Below, piece after piece: positions 7,556-16,447 of a stretch of DNA of 18,225 bases. Source of the stretch: Deinococcus rhizophilus (lineage in GTDB: Bacteria; Deinococcota; Deinococci; Deinococcales; Deinococcaceae); contig NZ_JASNGB010000044.1 of the NCBI RefSeq assembly GCF_030271215.1, forward strand, positions 1-18,225. The letters are read 5' to 3'. The position numbers and the translations under genes are program-made. The stretch's first letter is position 1. Each line of letters starts with the position of its first letter. The notes under the pieces are model-generated. The model ran no database searches, was not told the DNA's origin, and saw only the letters and a list, made by a program, of their open reading frames with translations.

Positions 7556-7597
7556 GGGGTCAACTGAGCAAAGGAACAGCGGATTACTTTAGTAACC
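7556..7597 (+). repeat. Tn3-family left terminal inverted repeat (IRL)
   Basis: The 42-bp repeat starts GGGGTCAACTGAG and contains the core GGAACAGCGGATTACT. It matches the reverse complement of 16448-16489 at 35 of 42 positions; four of the seven mismatches are clustered at repeat positions 14-17, between the outer 13 and the inner 25 bases. GGGG at the outer tip is typical of the family. Confidence 0.95.
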
Positions 7598-7666
7598 AAG
7601 ACTACAATTTCGCAGATATTGTGCAAGCCAATGCCACCAAGTCAAGCTTCGCAATAGGGTTTCGTG

Positions 7667-7692
7667 GTGCGGAAAATACGTGTCCTCCGCAC
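7667..7692. other. Palindrome resembling the candidate res core (possible second or remnant res site)
   Basis: GTGCGGA and TCCGCAC arms (7 bp each) flank a 12-base centre. The ten bases GGTGCGGAAA are shared with the palindrome at 12733-12756 upstream of the resolvase gene. It lies 70 bp inside the left terminal repeat. It may be a relic of cargo exchange at resolution sites, or chance similarity. Confidence 0.35.
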
Positions 7693-7739
7693 AAACGGAA
7701 CGGACTCAAAAACAACCATTTCCGCTGGATCGCAGTTCG

Positions 7740-7990
7740 GTGGGCCGAAGTGTGTATCAGGTGTGGCCGCACGACACCGCCGGGCTGGTGATGCTGTACC
7801 TGCGCCTGACCTTGCAGGGTACGCAGCGCTCTCGGGCCTTTGTCATCGAGCCCCCCTGGGGAGTGACGCCCCTTCAGTTCTGGGGCGGCGGCTCACGCCA
7901 ATGGGCAACGAACGTGCTCTGCTGGTGGTCCGCAATGTGACACTTGATCAAGAGTTGAAGGCCACGGCGTCCTTTACGGAGCAGCACACC
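7740..7990 (+). pseudogene. Possible remnant of a PAS-domain sensor kinase
   Basis: Two plus-strand frames here read like the end of PAS domains in sensor kinases: VYQVWPHDTAGLVMLYLR (from about 7752) and, in another frame, ERALLVVRNVTLDQELKA (from about 7909). PAS domains commonly finish with a strand leading to a R(D/N)(V/I)T motif. No complete domain, start or stop arrangement is present, so if real it is a frameshifted relic of a second kinase near the intact one. The resemblance is short and could be coincidental. Confidence 0.25.
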
Positions 7991-8084
7991 GCCCCCAGCG
8001 GGAAGCAACCAGGATCAAACATGCGCCAGCAGGACTACGCTGGACCGCTTGACCGTGACAACCTGAACCGGGTGAAGTGACTGC

Positions 8085-10832
8085 TCAGGCTCTCCGGGGC
8101 AGCGTGAACCCGAAGGTCGCCCCACCTCCCAGCGTGCCCTGCGCGAACACCGTGCCGCCATGCCGGGTGACGATCCGCCGGACGTTGGCCAGGCCCACGC
8201 CGGTCCCCTCGAACTCGTCGGCGCGGTGCAGGCGCTGGAACACCCCGAACAGCTTGTCCGCGTAGCGCGGGTCGAAGCCCACCCCATTGTCCCGCACACA
8301 GATGGCCCAGGCGTCTGGACGTTCCTCCGCCCAGACTTCAATCACGGCCTGACTGTTCTTGCGGGTGTACTTCAGTGCGTTGGACAGCAGATTCGCCAGG
8401 ACCTGCCGCAACAGGTCCTGATCCCCCATCACCAGCGGCAACGGGGCAATTCTCCAGGTGCTATGCGGCGTCCATACCTCCGGTGCCAGTTCCGCCTGGA
8501 CATCCGTCACCAGGGTGCCCAGATCCACCAGCCTGAGATGCAAGGGTTGCCGTGAGGTGCGGGACAGGTCGAGCATCGCGTCAATCAGGGTATTCATGCG
8601 CTGTGCCGCCTGATCAATCACCGCGAGGTAGCGGACCGACTTCTCGCTGAGCTGATCCCCCAATGAGGTCCGCAACAGGGTGTTGAACCCCGCGATGTGC
8701 CGCACGGGGGTCCGCAGGTCGTGCGACACGCTGTACGCAAAGGCTTCAAGTTCCTCATTGGCGTCACCCAATGCCTGGGTGCGGACGTCCAGCGTATCCC
8801 GTTGCGAGGTCAACTGCTGAATATGCTCAGCCCGCTCCAGCGCCAGGGTTAGGCTCCGCAGGGTCGTCTCCAGCACCGCCTTGTCGGTCCCGGTCCAGGC
8901 CCGCTGACGAAACAGACCAATCCCAAAGATGCCGATGGGTGTTCCCTGGACGAACAGGGGCAGTGTCACGACCGCCTGAATATGCTGCACCACCTCCAGC
9001 GGGGTATCCGCGCCCTGAGCGTACACGTCCTGGTAGAACGGCTGCCCCGTCGTGAATGGGAGAGCCAAGGTGGGGCGGTCTTGCGGCAGGCCCGCCTCGA
9101 CCAGGGCTTGCAGCGCCGGGTGGCCCAGATCGCCTACCTGCGCTCTCATCCGCCACAGGCCGTCTTCGAGTTCGTAGTACACGGCGTACCCGGACGGCAG
9201 CAACTTGAGCACAATTTCCTGGGCACGCTGAATCAGGGTGTACCGGTCTGTTTCGGACACCAGATCGCGCGACAGCTGCGCGAAAGCTTCCAGGGCCTGA
9301 TTGCGGCTTTCGGCCTCGGCCTTCTGTGCCCGCAGGGCGCTGGCCTGTTCGGCGCGTTCCAGGGCGAGATTCAAGCTGCCCATCACCGTTTCAAGGAGTG
9401 CCCGGTCGGCACGCGACCACTGCCGCCCGCGAAGGAGAGCGAAGCCCAGCACCCCACGCGGTTGCCCCCCCACTGAGATGGGCAGGGTCACCGTGGCCCC
9501 CGGGTACGCTCCACTGCCCGTGAGCTGGTCGGCGGCGTGGTCGTAGACCTCCTGGTAGTAGGCCTCCCCGCTGCGCCACGGAATCAGCAGATTCGGGGTC
9601 GCCTCAAAGGCCAGGCCCGCGCCCACCTGGGCCTGGAGTTCGGGGGTGTTGGTCTGGCCCACCTGCGACCGGATGACCCACAGCTCACCTTCAGGCTCGT
9701 AATACTGCGAGAAGCCGTCCGCAAGCAGCTTCAGCACCACCTCCTGCGTCTGACGAACCAGCCCCAGGGGGTCGCTCAGCACGCTCAGGTCCTGGGTCAG
9801 GTCACTGAACGCCTCGAGCATCTTCGTGCGCGCCTCGAGTTCGGCATTCTGCTCCCGTAGGGTTTCGGTGAGCCGGGCGCTGTGCAGGGCGCTCGCCACC
9901 TGACCGCTGAGAAGCTGGAGGAAATCTCGGTAGGGGTCGTCAAGGTGTTTGCGGGGATTGAGGCCAATCACCAGCAGACCCAGGGGAGAGACCTCATTCG
10001 GATTGGCGAGCGGGAGCCGGACCATCCGGGTTACGGGTTCCGGCCAGGGCCGGACGGTGAGGGGAGGACTGGGCACCACCTGGGCCTCCCCCAACGGCGT
10101 CCAGGCTTCGGGGGGCGTGTTCAGCAGCGTGGTCTGCGCCTCATTCAGCCCCGCCGAGGCCGACAGGGCCAAACCACCATCGGCACTCGGCAGGTACAGC
10201 ATGGCGAAGGGCAGGTCATGGGGGTGGTCCTGCGTGCTCTGCATCACTGCTGCGACGACCTGGGACGCTTCCGTTGCGCCCAGGAGATGAGCCGTGAGGC
10301 CCGCGAGGATCTTGGTGCGGCGCGCCCCGAGGACCCGCTCGGTGGTCTCGTTGACCGTGGCAAGCATTCCTTCGACCTGAATCTCGCCGTGGACCGGGGT
10401 ATAACCGACGTCGAAGTAGCACTCTTCCAGGTAGCCGTGGCGAGCCAGGGGGACCAGAAGATCCACGAAGGCGACGCTCTCGCCACGCTCCAGCACGGCG
10501 TCAAAGTAGGGCTTGAGGCTGGGGTAGCCGTCATCCCCGAAGATGTCGGCGGTCCGGCACCCCAGCGCTCCTGGATGCTTGTCAGCCCCCAGGACCGGGC
10601 GATAGGCGTCGTTGTACAGGGCGATCAGCTCGTGGGTCCAGCCGAGATACATGGGTTGCTGGGAAACGAGCATCAGCCTGACGTAGGTCCGCAGCGGTGC
10701 AGGCCAGGTTTCGGGTGACCCAAGCGGGGTGCTGGCCCAGTCGAACGCCTGCATCCGGGCACCCATCTCGCCCCCACCGTCGAAGAGCGTCCCGTTCACG
10801 GGGGGTGCAGGGCCGCCTTCCGGGGTGCGCAT
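8085..10832 (-). CDS. Cytoplasmic sensor histidine kinase, PAS-GAF-GAF-GAF-HisKA-HATPase
   Basis: A 915-residue protein. An N-terminal PAS-like domain (about 25-170) carries the WTHELIALYNDAYRPVLG and GYLEECYFDVGYTPV hallmarks of a large bacterial kinase group. It is followed by three GAF-type regions (about 175-320, 340-500, 515-670). The last two are clearly similar to one another (VVLKLL...YY..E..LW, VTLP, LLETxxxSLxLALERAE), so they arose by duplication. The phospho-acceptor is H704 in SVSHDLRTP. The ATP-binding domain shows N818 (N-box), D848-N-G-V-G and the G-T-G-V-G motif at about 876-880. There is no membrane segment, so it senses a cytoplasmic signal, perhaps light, redox or a small ligand; no bilin-attachment Cys could be identified. 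No response regulator is encoded nearby. It is transposon cargo, divergent from the hydrolase gene. ATG 10832 lacks a clear ribosome site. Confidence 0.92.
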   Translation of the reverse strand: MRTPEGGPAPPVNGTLFDGGGEMGARMQAFDWASTPLGSPETWPAPLRTYVRLMLVSQQPMYLGWTHELIALYNDAYRPVLGADKHPGALGCRTADIFGDDGYPSLKPYFDAVLERGESVAFVDLLVPLARHGYLEECYFDVGYTPVHGEIQVEGMLATVNETTERVLGARRTKILAGLTAHLLGATEASQVVAAVMQSTQDHPHDLPFAMLYLPSADGGLALSASAGLNEAQTTLLNTPPEAWTPLGEAQVVPSPPLTVRPWPEPVTRMVRLPLANPNEVSPLGLLVIGLNPRKHLDDPYRDFLQLLSGQVASALHSARLTETLREQNAELEARTKMLEAFSDLTQDLSVLSDPLGLVRQTQEVVLKLLADGFSQYYEPEGELWVIRSQVGQTNTPELQAQVGAGLAFEATPNLLIPWRSGEAYYQEVYDHAADQLTGSGAYPGATVTLPISVGGQPRGVLGFALLRGRQWSRADRALLETVMGSLNLALERAEQASALRAQKAEAESRNQALEAFAQLSRDLVSETDRYTLIQRAQEIVLKLLPSGYAVYYELEDGLWRMRAQVGDLGHPALQALVEAGLPQDRPTLALPFTTGQPFYQDVYAQGADTPLEVVQHIQAVVTLPLFVQGTPIGIFGIGLFRQRAWTGTDKAVLETTLRSLTLALERAEHIQQLTSQRDTLDVRTQALGDANEELEAFAYSVSHDLRTPVRHIAGFNTLLRTSLGDQLSEKSVRYLAVIDQAAQRMNTLIDAMLDLSRTSRQPLHLRLVDLGTLVTDVQAELAPEVWTPHSTWRIAPLPLVMGDQDLLRQVLANLLSNALKYTRKNSQAVIEVWAEERPDAWAICVRDNGVGFDPRYADKLFGVFQRLHRADEFEGTGVGLANVRRIVTRHGGTVFAQGTLGGGATFGFTLPRRA

Positions 10833-11445
10833 GCCCGGTTTTTAGCAGGTCCGGGCATCTTCAGATCGGGGTCATCCCACTTCTCCCACCTCGATGAGGA
10901 AGACGTCAAGATCAACGTGGAGGCGTGGCTTCGGCAGCGCGGCATGCAGGGTTCACCAAGCCCACTCGGACGAGTCTTTCCCAGGGAAAACCTTGCAGAG
11001 AGAACAAAGAGCACTTTTCCTGCGGGCCGCCGACCGTGTGAGCCAGAACCTGTGGGCCAATGCCTCCCCGCCACCTCGACAGCAGCGCTGCTCCGACGCA
11101 CGGTGACACCGCCCTAGCCGGGCTGGTGAGACGCACAACCGGATCTCCCGGACCGCTGCTCCCGTGGGGCGGAGACTCCGCACGCGCGCCAGCTCTGGCC
11201 CGGCGTTGTTTCCACAGGACGCTCAAGAGGGGAGGCCGTGGTAAGGACGATGTTAAAAATGACCAGCAGGGGCGGAGCGTGGAGGGACTCCTGGGGGGAC
11301 ATCTGGCCGGGCGCTCGTGGGCAGGCGCGGCGCCCCCGCAGGTGGGAGTCTCCCTGACCACCTTCTTTCCTGCCTGAAGCCCTCTTGTCTGCTGTGCGGC
11401 AGAGGTGGCAGCATTTTCAGGGTGAAGCTGCCCCTCGTCTCGTCT
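10833..11445. other. Divergent intergenic region in transposon cargo (about 610 bp)
   Basis: This lies between the kinase (minus) and hydrolase (plus) starts. Several short frames cross it, but none has a recognised domain. It presumably contains promoters for both cargo genes; an AT-rich patch (GTTAAAAAT, near 11252) is the best candidate for a promoter element on the hydrolase side. I see no convincing repeat or RNA gene. Confidence 0.45.
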
Positions 11446-12627
11446 ATGCCGCGTCCCCTGACCCTGATCCTGCTGCTGTTCGGCATGATCGGCACTGTCG
11501 TCCTGAGCGTGGGGTGGTATTTCGCGGACGCGCTGGTCTGGGCACCCCCGGTCCGCAGACGGATTCCGGCGACCCGTGTTCTGGGACTCCAGGGCGATCA
11601 ACAAGCCCCGGACCTCGACGCCCGGACTGCACAGGCGCAAGCTCCCCGGCTGACCCTGACCCGCAACCCGGCCACCACCCGGCCCGGCGTGCTGGGGCTG
11701 GAATGGGACGGCCCGGCAGGCCGACAGGCCTTTGCCCAGCTCGGCCCGGTGCTGGCGCAGACCCGCCGCACCGTCACCCGCGCGGTGCAGTGGCAGGAAG
11801 CGGCGCTGGCGGTGGGCCAGGAGGTCCGCCCCAGCACGGTGGGGCTGGGCACGCCCGCGTCGCGGGGCCTCAAGTACCAGGACGTTCTGGTGCCCGCCGA
11901 ACACGGCCCGATGCCCGCCTGGCTGGTGCCGGGCGGCCCTGATGGAGAAGTGGCGGGCACCGACTGGGTGATCGTGACCCACGGCTACAAGGGGCTGCGG
12001 CAAGACGCCCTGCGTATCCTGCCCGCTTTTGCCCGGCTGGGCCTGTCCAGCCTGACCATCACCTACCGCAACGCCCACGGCGCGCCCAGGACGCCCCAGG
12101 GGGTCTACCGGCTCAGCGCCGAGGAATGGGAGGACCTGGAAGCCGCCGTGCGCTTTGCCCAGGTCCAGGGCGCGCGGCGGTTGCTGCTGATGGGGTTCAG
12201 CATGGGAGGCGGCATCACCCTGGCCTTCTTGCGGTACAGCGCGTTGGCCCCCTTGATCTCCGGGGTGGTGCTGGATTCCCCGCCGCTGGAGTGGCGTTCG
12301 CTGATCCGTCACTTCGCCCGGCGGTATTACATGCGGCCCTTCGCGCGCTTGGTCGAGCAGCTGACGGTCCTCAAAAGTGGACAGGACTTCGACGCGGTCG
12401 ATCACCTGAGCGTGATGGACCGCTTCCAGACGCCCATGCTGCTCTTTCACGGCAGCGCGGACCGGACCGTGCCGGTGGCGCATGTGGAGCGCTTCGCCCA
12501 CGCCCGCCCCGACATCGTGGAGTATCACCGGGTAGAAGGAGCCGAACACGTCCGGCCCTGGAACATGGAACCCGAGAGGTACGAGCAGGCCTTGACCCGC
12601 TTCGTTCAGCGGGTGCTGGCGGACTAG
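11446..12627 (+). CDS. Membrane-anchored alpha/beta hydrolase
   Basis: With ATG 11446 the product is 393 residues. Residues about 4-27 form one hydrophobic segment, either an N-terminal membrane anchor or an uncleaved signal. The C-terminal half is an alpha/beta-hydrolase domain: oxyanion-loop HGYKG, nucleophile elbow GFSMGG with S252, acid D339 (HGSADRTVP) and base H368 (GAEHVRP). This is the full Ser-Asp-His triad, so it should be an active serine hydrolase (esterase, lipase or peptidase class); the substrate is unknown. Residues about 30-180 form a poorly conserved cap or lid region. The frame is open back to 11317, and GTG 11422 is another possible start with AGAGGTGG upstream. It is transposon cargo, divergent from the kinase gene and upstream of the resolution region. 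Confidence 0.88.
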   Translation: MPRPLTLILLLFGMIGTVVLSVGWYFADALVWAPPVRRRIPATRVLGLQGDQQAPDLDARTAQAQAPRLTLTRNPATTRPGVLGLEWDGPAGRQAFAQLGPVLAQTRRTVTRAVQWQEAALAVGQEVRPSTVGLGTPASRGLKYQDVLVPAEHGPMPAWLVPGGPDGEVAGTDWVIVTHGYKGLRQDALRILPAFARLGLSSLTITYRNAHGAPRTPQGVYRLSAEEWEDLEAAVRFAQVQGARRLLLMGFSMGGGITLAFLRYSALAPLISGVVLDSPPLEWRSLIRHFARRYYMRPFARLVEQLTVLKSGQDFDAVDHLSVMDRFQTPMLLFHGSADRTVPVAHVERFAHARPDIVEYHRVEGAEHVRPWNMEPERYEQALTRFVQRVLAD

Positions 12628-12856
12628 CACGTCTGAATGCGAGACGTAGCGCAGCAGGAATAGGCGTTTTGAATGCCCTGCACGCTTCCTTCTAGGGTCA
12701 CGGCACAGATCGATCCTGACTCGACGCCAAGGGTGCGGAAACGTTCGTTTCCGCACTGGCCGTGATGCCCTGAATGAAAGAGCTTCCTCGCGTTGCAAAA
12801 CCCTGTTGCACAGCCTCGGGCAATGGCAATAGGTTCAAGCAACCCCAGGAGGCCCC
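12628..12856. promoter_or_regulatory. Probable res region and promoter upstream of tnpR
   Basis: These 229 bp between cargo and the resolvase gene hold several inverted repeats: ACGTCT/AGACGT (12629-12647), the strong palindrome at 12733-12756, and TGCAA/TTGCA arms near 12795-12815. In Tn3-family elements with serine resolvases the multi-subsite res site normally sits directly upstream of tnpR and overlaps its promoter. Assigning individual subsites would need comparison with related elements. A ribosome site GGAGG (about 12847-12851) precedes ATG 12857. Confidence 0.55.
12733..12756. other. Perfect palindrome, candidate res crossover site
   Basis: The 11-bp arms GTGCGGAAACG and CGTTTCCGCAC flank a central TT dinucleotide. 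Serine recombinases cut with a 2-bp stagger at the centre of such paired half-sites, and the position 100 bp upstream of tnpR suits subsite I. Confidence 0.5.
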
Positions 12857-13414
12857 ATGCACATCGGTTACGCCCGTGTCAGCAAAGCCCAGGATCAGGA
12901 CACCGCCGCGCAGCTCCGCGCGCTCAAGGACGCCGAGGTGGCGCGCGTGTTTACCGAACACGCCTCCGGTGGCCGCTGGGATCGCCCAGAACTCCACAAG
13001 ATGCTCGACCAGCTCCGCGCAGGAGACGTGGTGGTCGTCTGGAAGCTGGACCGGCTCAGCCGCAGCCTGAAAGACCTGCTCCACCTGATGGAAAAGATCG
13101 AGGCCGCTGGGGCAGGCTTCCGCAGCCTCACCGAGGCCATCGACACCACCACGCCCGCGGGCCGGATGATGATGCAGATGGTCGGGGCCTTCGCCGAGTT
13201 CGAGCGGGCCATGATCCGGGAACGCACCAAAGCGGGCCTCGAACAGGCCCGCCTCGAAGGGCGCACCGGTGGGCGCAGGCGCAAACTGACCGCGAGGCAG
13301 GAGCAGGAAATCCGTGAGTCGGTGGGGTCCGGGCGGCACACGGCGGCGCAGTGCGCCCGCCTGTTCGGCGTGCATCCCAGCACCGTCAGCCGCCTGTTAC
13401 AACGAGAGACCTGA
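12857..13414 (+). CDS. tnpR: Tn3-family serine resolvase TnpR
   Basis: The 185-residue length is normal for a small serine recombinase. The start motif IGYARVS gives nucleophile S9 with R7, and KLDRLSR supplies active-site R66 and R69. The catalytic domain (about 1-120) is followed by the long E helix (FAEFERAMIRERTKAGLEQA) and a C-terminal helix-turn-helix (about 145-185, ending HPSTVSRLL). It resolves the cointegrates formed during replicative transposition at res, and in this family often represses its own promoter. GGAGG upstream fixes the ATG. The stop lies five bases before tnpA, so the two genes are probably co-transcribed. Confidence 0.95.
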   Translation: MHIGYARVSKAQDQDTAAQLRALKDAEVARVFTEHASGGRWDRPELHKMLDQLRAGDVVVVWKLDRLSRSLKDLLHLMEKIEAAGAGFRSLTEAIDTTTPAGRMMMQMVGAFAEFERAMIRERTKAGLEQARLEGRTGGRRRKLTARQEQEIRESVGSGRHTAAQCARLFGVHPSTVSRLLQRET

Positions 13415-13419
13415 CGGCC

Positions 13420-16400
13420 ATGCCCGTCGAATTCCTGACCGATGAGCAGGCGGCACGCTATGGGCGCTACCAGGGTGATCCCACGCCTGAACAGCTCACC
13501 CAGTTCTTCTTCCTGAGCGAAGCGGACTTGCGCCTCGTCACCGAGCGCCGACGCCCCGAGAATGAACTCGGGTTCGCGGTGCAACTCGGCACGCTGCGGT
13601 TTCTGGGCACTTTCCTGCAAAACCCCTTGGACACGCCCTCGGTGGTCGTGACGCACCTCGCCCAGCAGTTGCGGATCGAGCCGGGCGAGTTCAGGAACTA
13701 CGCCCTTCGCGCCGCGACCCGCCACAGTCACCGTCAGGCCATCATCGCGGCGCTGGATTACCGCGACTTCGACGGCTTCCAGGCCTTCCGCCTGACCCGC
13801 TGGATCTACGCCCAGCTCGTGCTGAGCGCCAGCCGCCCAAGTGTCCTCTTCGATCTGGCGACTGCCCGCCTGATCGAGCAGCGCATCGTGCTGCCCGGAG
13901 TCACGGTGCTGGCCCGCCTGATCGCCCGGGTCCGCGAGCGGTTCACCGCTCGCACTTTCGAGGGACTCAGCCAGCGCCTCAATCCGGCCCAGAAAGCCGC
14001 GCTGGGCGCCCTGCTGGTCTTGCCGGAAAACGACTGGCAGACGCCGCTGGAAAGGCTGCGAACCCCGCCGACGCACATCAGCACGTCGGCGCTCTATCAG
14101 GCCATTCACCGCATTGAGCAGATTCGGGCCGTCGGCGTCGGCACCGTTGACCTGAGTGACGTGCCGGAGTCCCGGCAGGCGGTCCTGGTACGCCACGCCC
14201 TGACCGTGCGGGCACAACTGATCGAGCGACTGGGGGAGGATCGCCGCCTGGCGACCCTCCTGGTCTTCGTGCAACATCTGGAGCGTACGGCCACCGATGA
14301 CGTGCTGGATATGTTCGGCAGCGTTATGAACGACCTGGCCCTGCGGGGCGAGGCCAACCGCAGGCGGGAACGCCTGCGTTCCCTGCAAGACCTCGACCAG
14401 GCCGCGTTGCTGCTCCGGGAAGCGGTGGCGGTGCTCCTCGACCCGGACGTTCCACCGGAGCAGGTGCGCTCACTGGCCTTCGAGCGTCTCGGGGAAGCTT
14501 CCTTGCGGGCGGCCACCCTGACCGTACAGGAACTCGCCAGCCCGGACGACGATCCGGCTCCGGAGGCCCTGAGCGGTGCCTACGCCACGGTGCGGCGCTT
14601 CCTGCGGAGTTTCCTGCTCACCGTGCCGCTCAGCGGCACGGCAGGCGCTAAACCCCTGCTGGACGCCCTGGGCTTCCTGAAGCGCATGGACGAACCGGGA
14701 GGCGGCAAGCCGAAGTGGACGGCCGCCCCCAGGGACTTCGTCACCAAACCGTGGGAACGCCGGGTCTTTCCGCAAAAGGACGAGGTGGACCACCAGGCAT
14801 ACACGCTCTGTGCCCTCGACCGCTTGGGGCAGGCTCTGAAACGCCGGGAAGTCTTCGTGGAGCGCAGCGAACGCCACGGTGACCCCAGGGCAGAACTCTT
14901 GCAGGGCACCGCCTGGGAAGACGTGCGGGACGACGTCTGCCGCGCGCTGAACCGCTCACTGGAGGTGCGTGGGGAACTGGACATGTGGCGGCTGGAGCTG
15001 GACAGTGCCTACCGCGAGGTGGAGCAGCACCTTGCCCAGAACCAGTCGCTGACGCTCACAGTGCAGGACGGTCAACCTCAACTGAGGTTGACCGCACCAG
15101 AAGTGCTGGACGACCCACCGAGCCTCACAAAGCTGCGGGCGCAGGTCGCGGCGCGGTTACCCGTAATCGACTTGGCCGAGTTGCTGATGGAAGTCCACGC
15201 CTTCACCGGACTGGCCGACGCATTCACCCATGTCGCCGACGGTAAATCCCGGGTGAGCGACCTGCCGCTGAGCGTCTGCGCCGTCCTGCTCGCTCAGGCC
15301 TGTAACATCGGCCTGAAAGCCGTGGCGAGGCCGGACGTTCCGGCCCTGACCCTGTCCAGGCTGTCGTGGGTGGGGCAGAACTACGTGCGGGCTGACACGA
15401 TCACCGCCGCGAATGCACGGCTGGTGAACGCGCAGGATGACCTGCCCCTCGCGCGGGCGTGGGGCGGCGGGGAGGTGGCCTCCGCCGACGGACTGCGGTT
15501 CGTCGTCCCGGTTCGCACCATTCACGCCGGTTGGAACAGCAAGTATTTCGGTGCCCAGCGCGGCGTGACCTACTACAACTTCACCAGTGACCAGTTCACG
15601 GGCTTTCACGGGATCGTGATTCCGGGGACGCTGCGCGACTCGCTGTACATCCTGGCGGGCCTGCTGGAACAGCAGACCCGCCTCAATCCCAGGGAGATCA
15701 TGGCCGACACTCACGGCTACAGTGACGTGGTGTTCGGCTTGTTCGCCCTGCTGGGGTACAAATTCAGCCCGAGGCTGGCCGACCTCCCGGATCAGCGCTT
15801 CTGGCGACTTGACCGGGAAGCGGATTACGGAGCGCTGAATGACCTGGGCCGCCACACTCTGAATGAGCGGCTGATCGCCGCTCACTGGGAGGACATGCTC
15901 AGGCTCGCTGGGTCACTGAAGCTCGGCAAGGTGGGGGCGACCAGCGTGATGCGGACGTTACAACGTGGGGGAAGCCTGTCCAGCCTGGGCCGCGCCGTGG
16001 CCGAACTGGGGAGAATAGAGAAGACCCTGTACCTGCTGAACTATGTCCATGACAAGGCGTACCGGGCGCGCATCCTACGGCAGCTCAACCGCGGCGAGCA
16101 GCGCCACAGCGTGGCGCGAGTGGTCTTCCACGGACACAAGGGGGAACTCCGCCAGCGGTACCGGGAAGGCATGGAGGATCAACTGGGTGCCCTCGGCCTG
16201 GTCGTGAATGCCATCGTGCTCTGGAACACCCGCTACCTGGATGTGGCCCTGACGGAGCTGCGACAGGCTGGCGAACCCGTGCTGGAGGAGGATGTGGCCC
16301 GCCTGACGCCCCTGCTGCACGAGCATGTGAACATGCTCGGGAAATACGATTTTACCCTGCCGGAAGAGATTGCCCAGGGCCAGCTCCGACGCCTGCGTGA

Positions 16401-16443
16401 TCCGAACACCCTGGAGGCTTACCTGGAACAGATCGAGTTGTGA
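13420..16443 (+). CDS. tnpA: Tn3-family transposase TnpA
   Basis: With ATG 13420, five bases after the resolvase stop, the product is 1007 residues, the normal length for Tn3-type transposases; the frame stays open upstream to 13351 inside tnpR, but that start is unlikely. The N-terminal region (EFLTDEQAARYGRY, FFFLSEADL) is the DUF4158-type DNA-binding domain. The C-terminal domain carries the RNase H-like acidic triad D690 (SADGLRF), D763 (MADTHGY) and E893 (LNRGEQRH), close to the positions in Tn3 itself. Motifs such as GWNSKYFG and GALGLVVNAIVLWNTRY are hallmarks of the family. It binds the terminal repeats and catalyses replicative transposition. No frameshift or stop is seen, and the stop lies four bases from the right repeat. 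Confidence 0.97.
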   Translation: MPVEFLTDEQAARYGRYQGDPTPEQLTQFFFLSEADLRLVTERRRPENELGFAVQLGTLRFLGTFLQNPLDTPSVVVTHLAQQLRIEPGEFRNYALRAATRHSHRQAIIAALDYRDFDGFQAFRLTRWIYAQLVLSASRPSVLFDLATARLIEQRIVLPGVTVLARLIARVRERFTARTFEGLSQRLNPAQKAALGALLVLPENDWQTPLERLRTPPTHISTSALYQAIHRIEQIRAVGVGTVDLSDVPESRQAVLVRHALTVRAQLIERLGEDRRLATLLVFVQHLERTATDDVLDMFGSVMNDLALRGEANRRRERLRSLQDLDQAALLLREAVAVLLDPDVPPEQVRSLAFERLGEASLRAATLTVQELASPDDDPAPEALSGAYATVRRFLRSFLLTVPLSGTAGAKPLLDALGFLKRMDEPGGGKPKWTAAPRDFVTKPWERRVFPQKDEVDHQAYTLCALDRLGQALKRREVFVERSERHGDPRAELLQGTAWEDVRDDVCRALNRSLEVRGELDMWRLELDSAYREVEQHLAQNQSLTLTVQDGQPQLRLTAPEVLDDPPSLTKLRAQVAARLPVIDLAELLMEVHAFTGLADAFTHVADGKSRVSDLPLSVCAVLLAQACNIGLKAVARPDVPALTLSRLSWVGQNYVRADTITAANARLVNAQDDLPLARAWGGGEVASADGLRFVVPVRTIHAGWNSKYFGAQRGVTYYNFTSDQFTGFHGIVIPGTLRDSLYILAGLLEQQTRLNPREIMADTHGYSDVVFGLFALLGYKFSPRLADLPDQRFWRLDREADYGALNDLGRHTLNERLIAAHWEDMLRLAGSLKLGKVGATSVMRTLQRGGSLSSLGRAVAELGRIEKTLYLLNYVHDKAYRARILRQLNRGEQRHSVARVVFHGHKGELRQRYREGMEDQLGALGLVVNAIVLWNTRYLDVALTELRQAGEPVLEEDVARLTPLLHEHVNMLGKYDFTLPEEIAQGQLRRLRDPNTLEAYLEQIEL

Positions 16444-16447
16444 TCCG

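Larger units (their letters stand above)
7598..8084. other. Left transposon flank with no intact gene
   Basis: Between the left terminal repeat and the kinase stop there are 487 bp. The first 140 bp are AT-rich and hold the res-like palindrome. The rest is GC-rich and carries only short plus-strand frames, some resembling the ends of PAS domains (see the entry at 7740-7990). No promoter or RNA gene is evident. Confidence 0.5.

Noticed and set aside
7568..7572. Transposon end first placed at the GGAACAGC core (7573 and 16472)
   Set aside because: No target duplication fits there (GCAAA against GGCTC). Extending the repeat to GGGG at 7556 and 16489 gives a perfect GTCCT duplication and the family's usual tip.
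10912..12798. Long open frame on the minus strand (628 codons)
   Set aside because: It lies mostly antisense to the alpha/beta hydrolase, which has a full catalytic triad; the antisense product has no recognisable domain and is a GC-rich shadow.
12895..14388. Long open frame on the minus strand (497 codons)
   Set aside because: It is antisense to the resolvase and the transposase N-terminus, both of which have clear family motifs.
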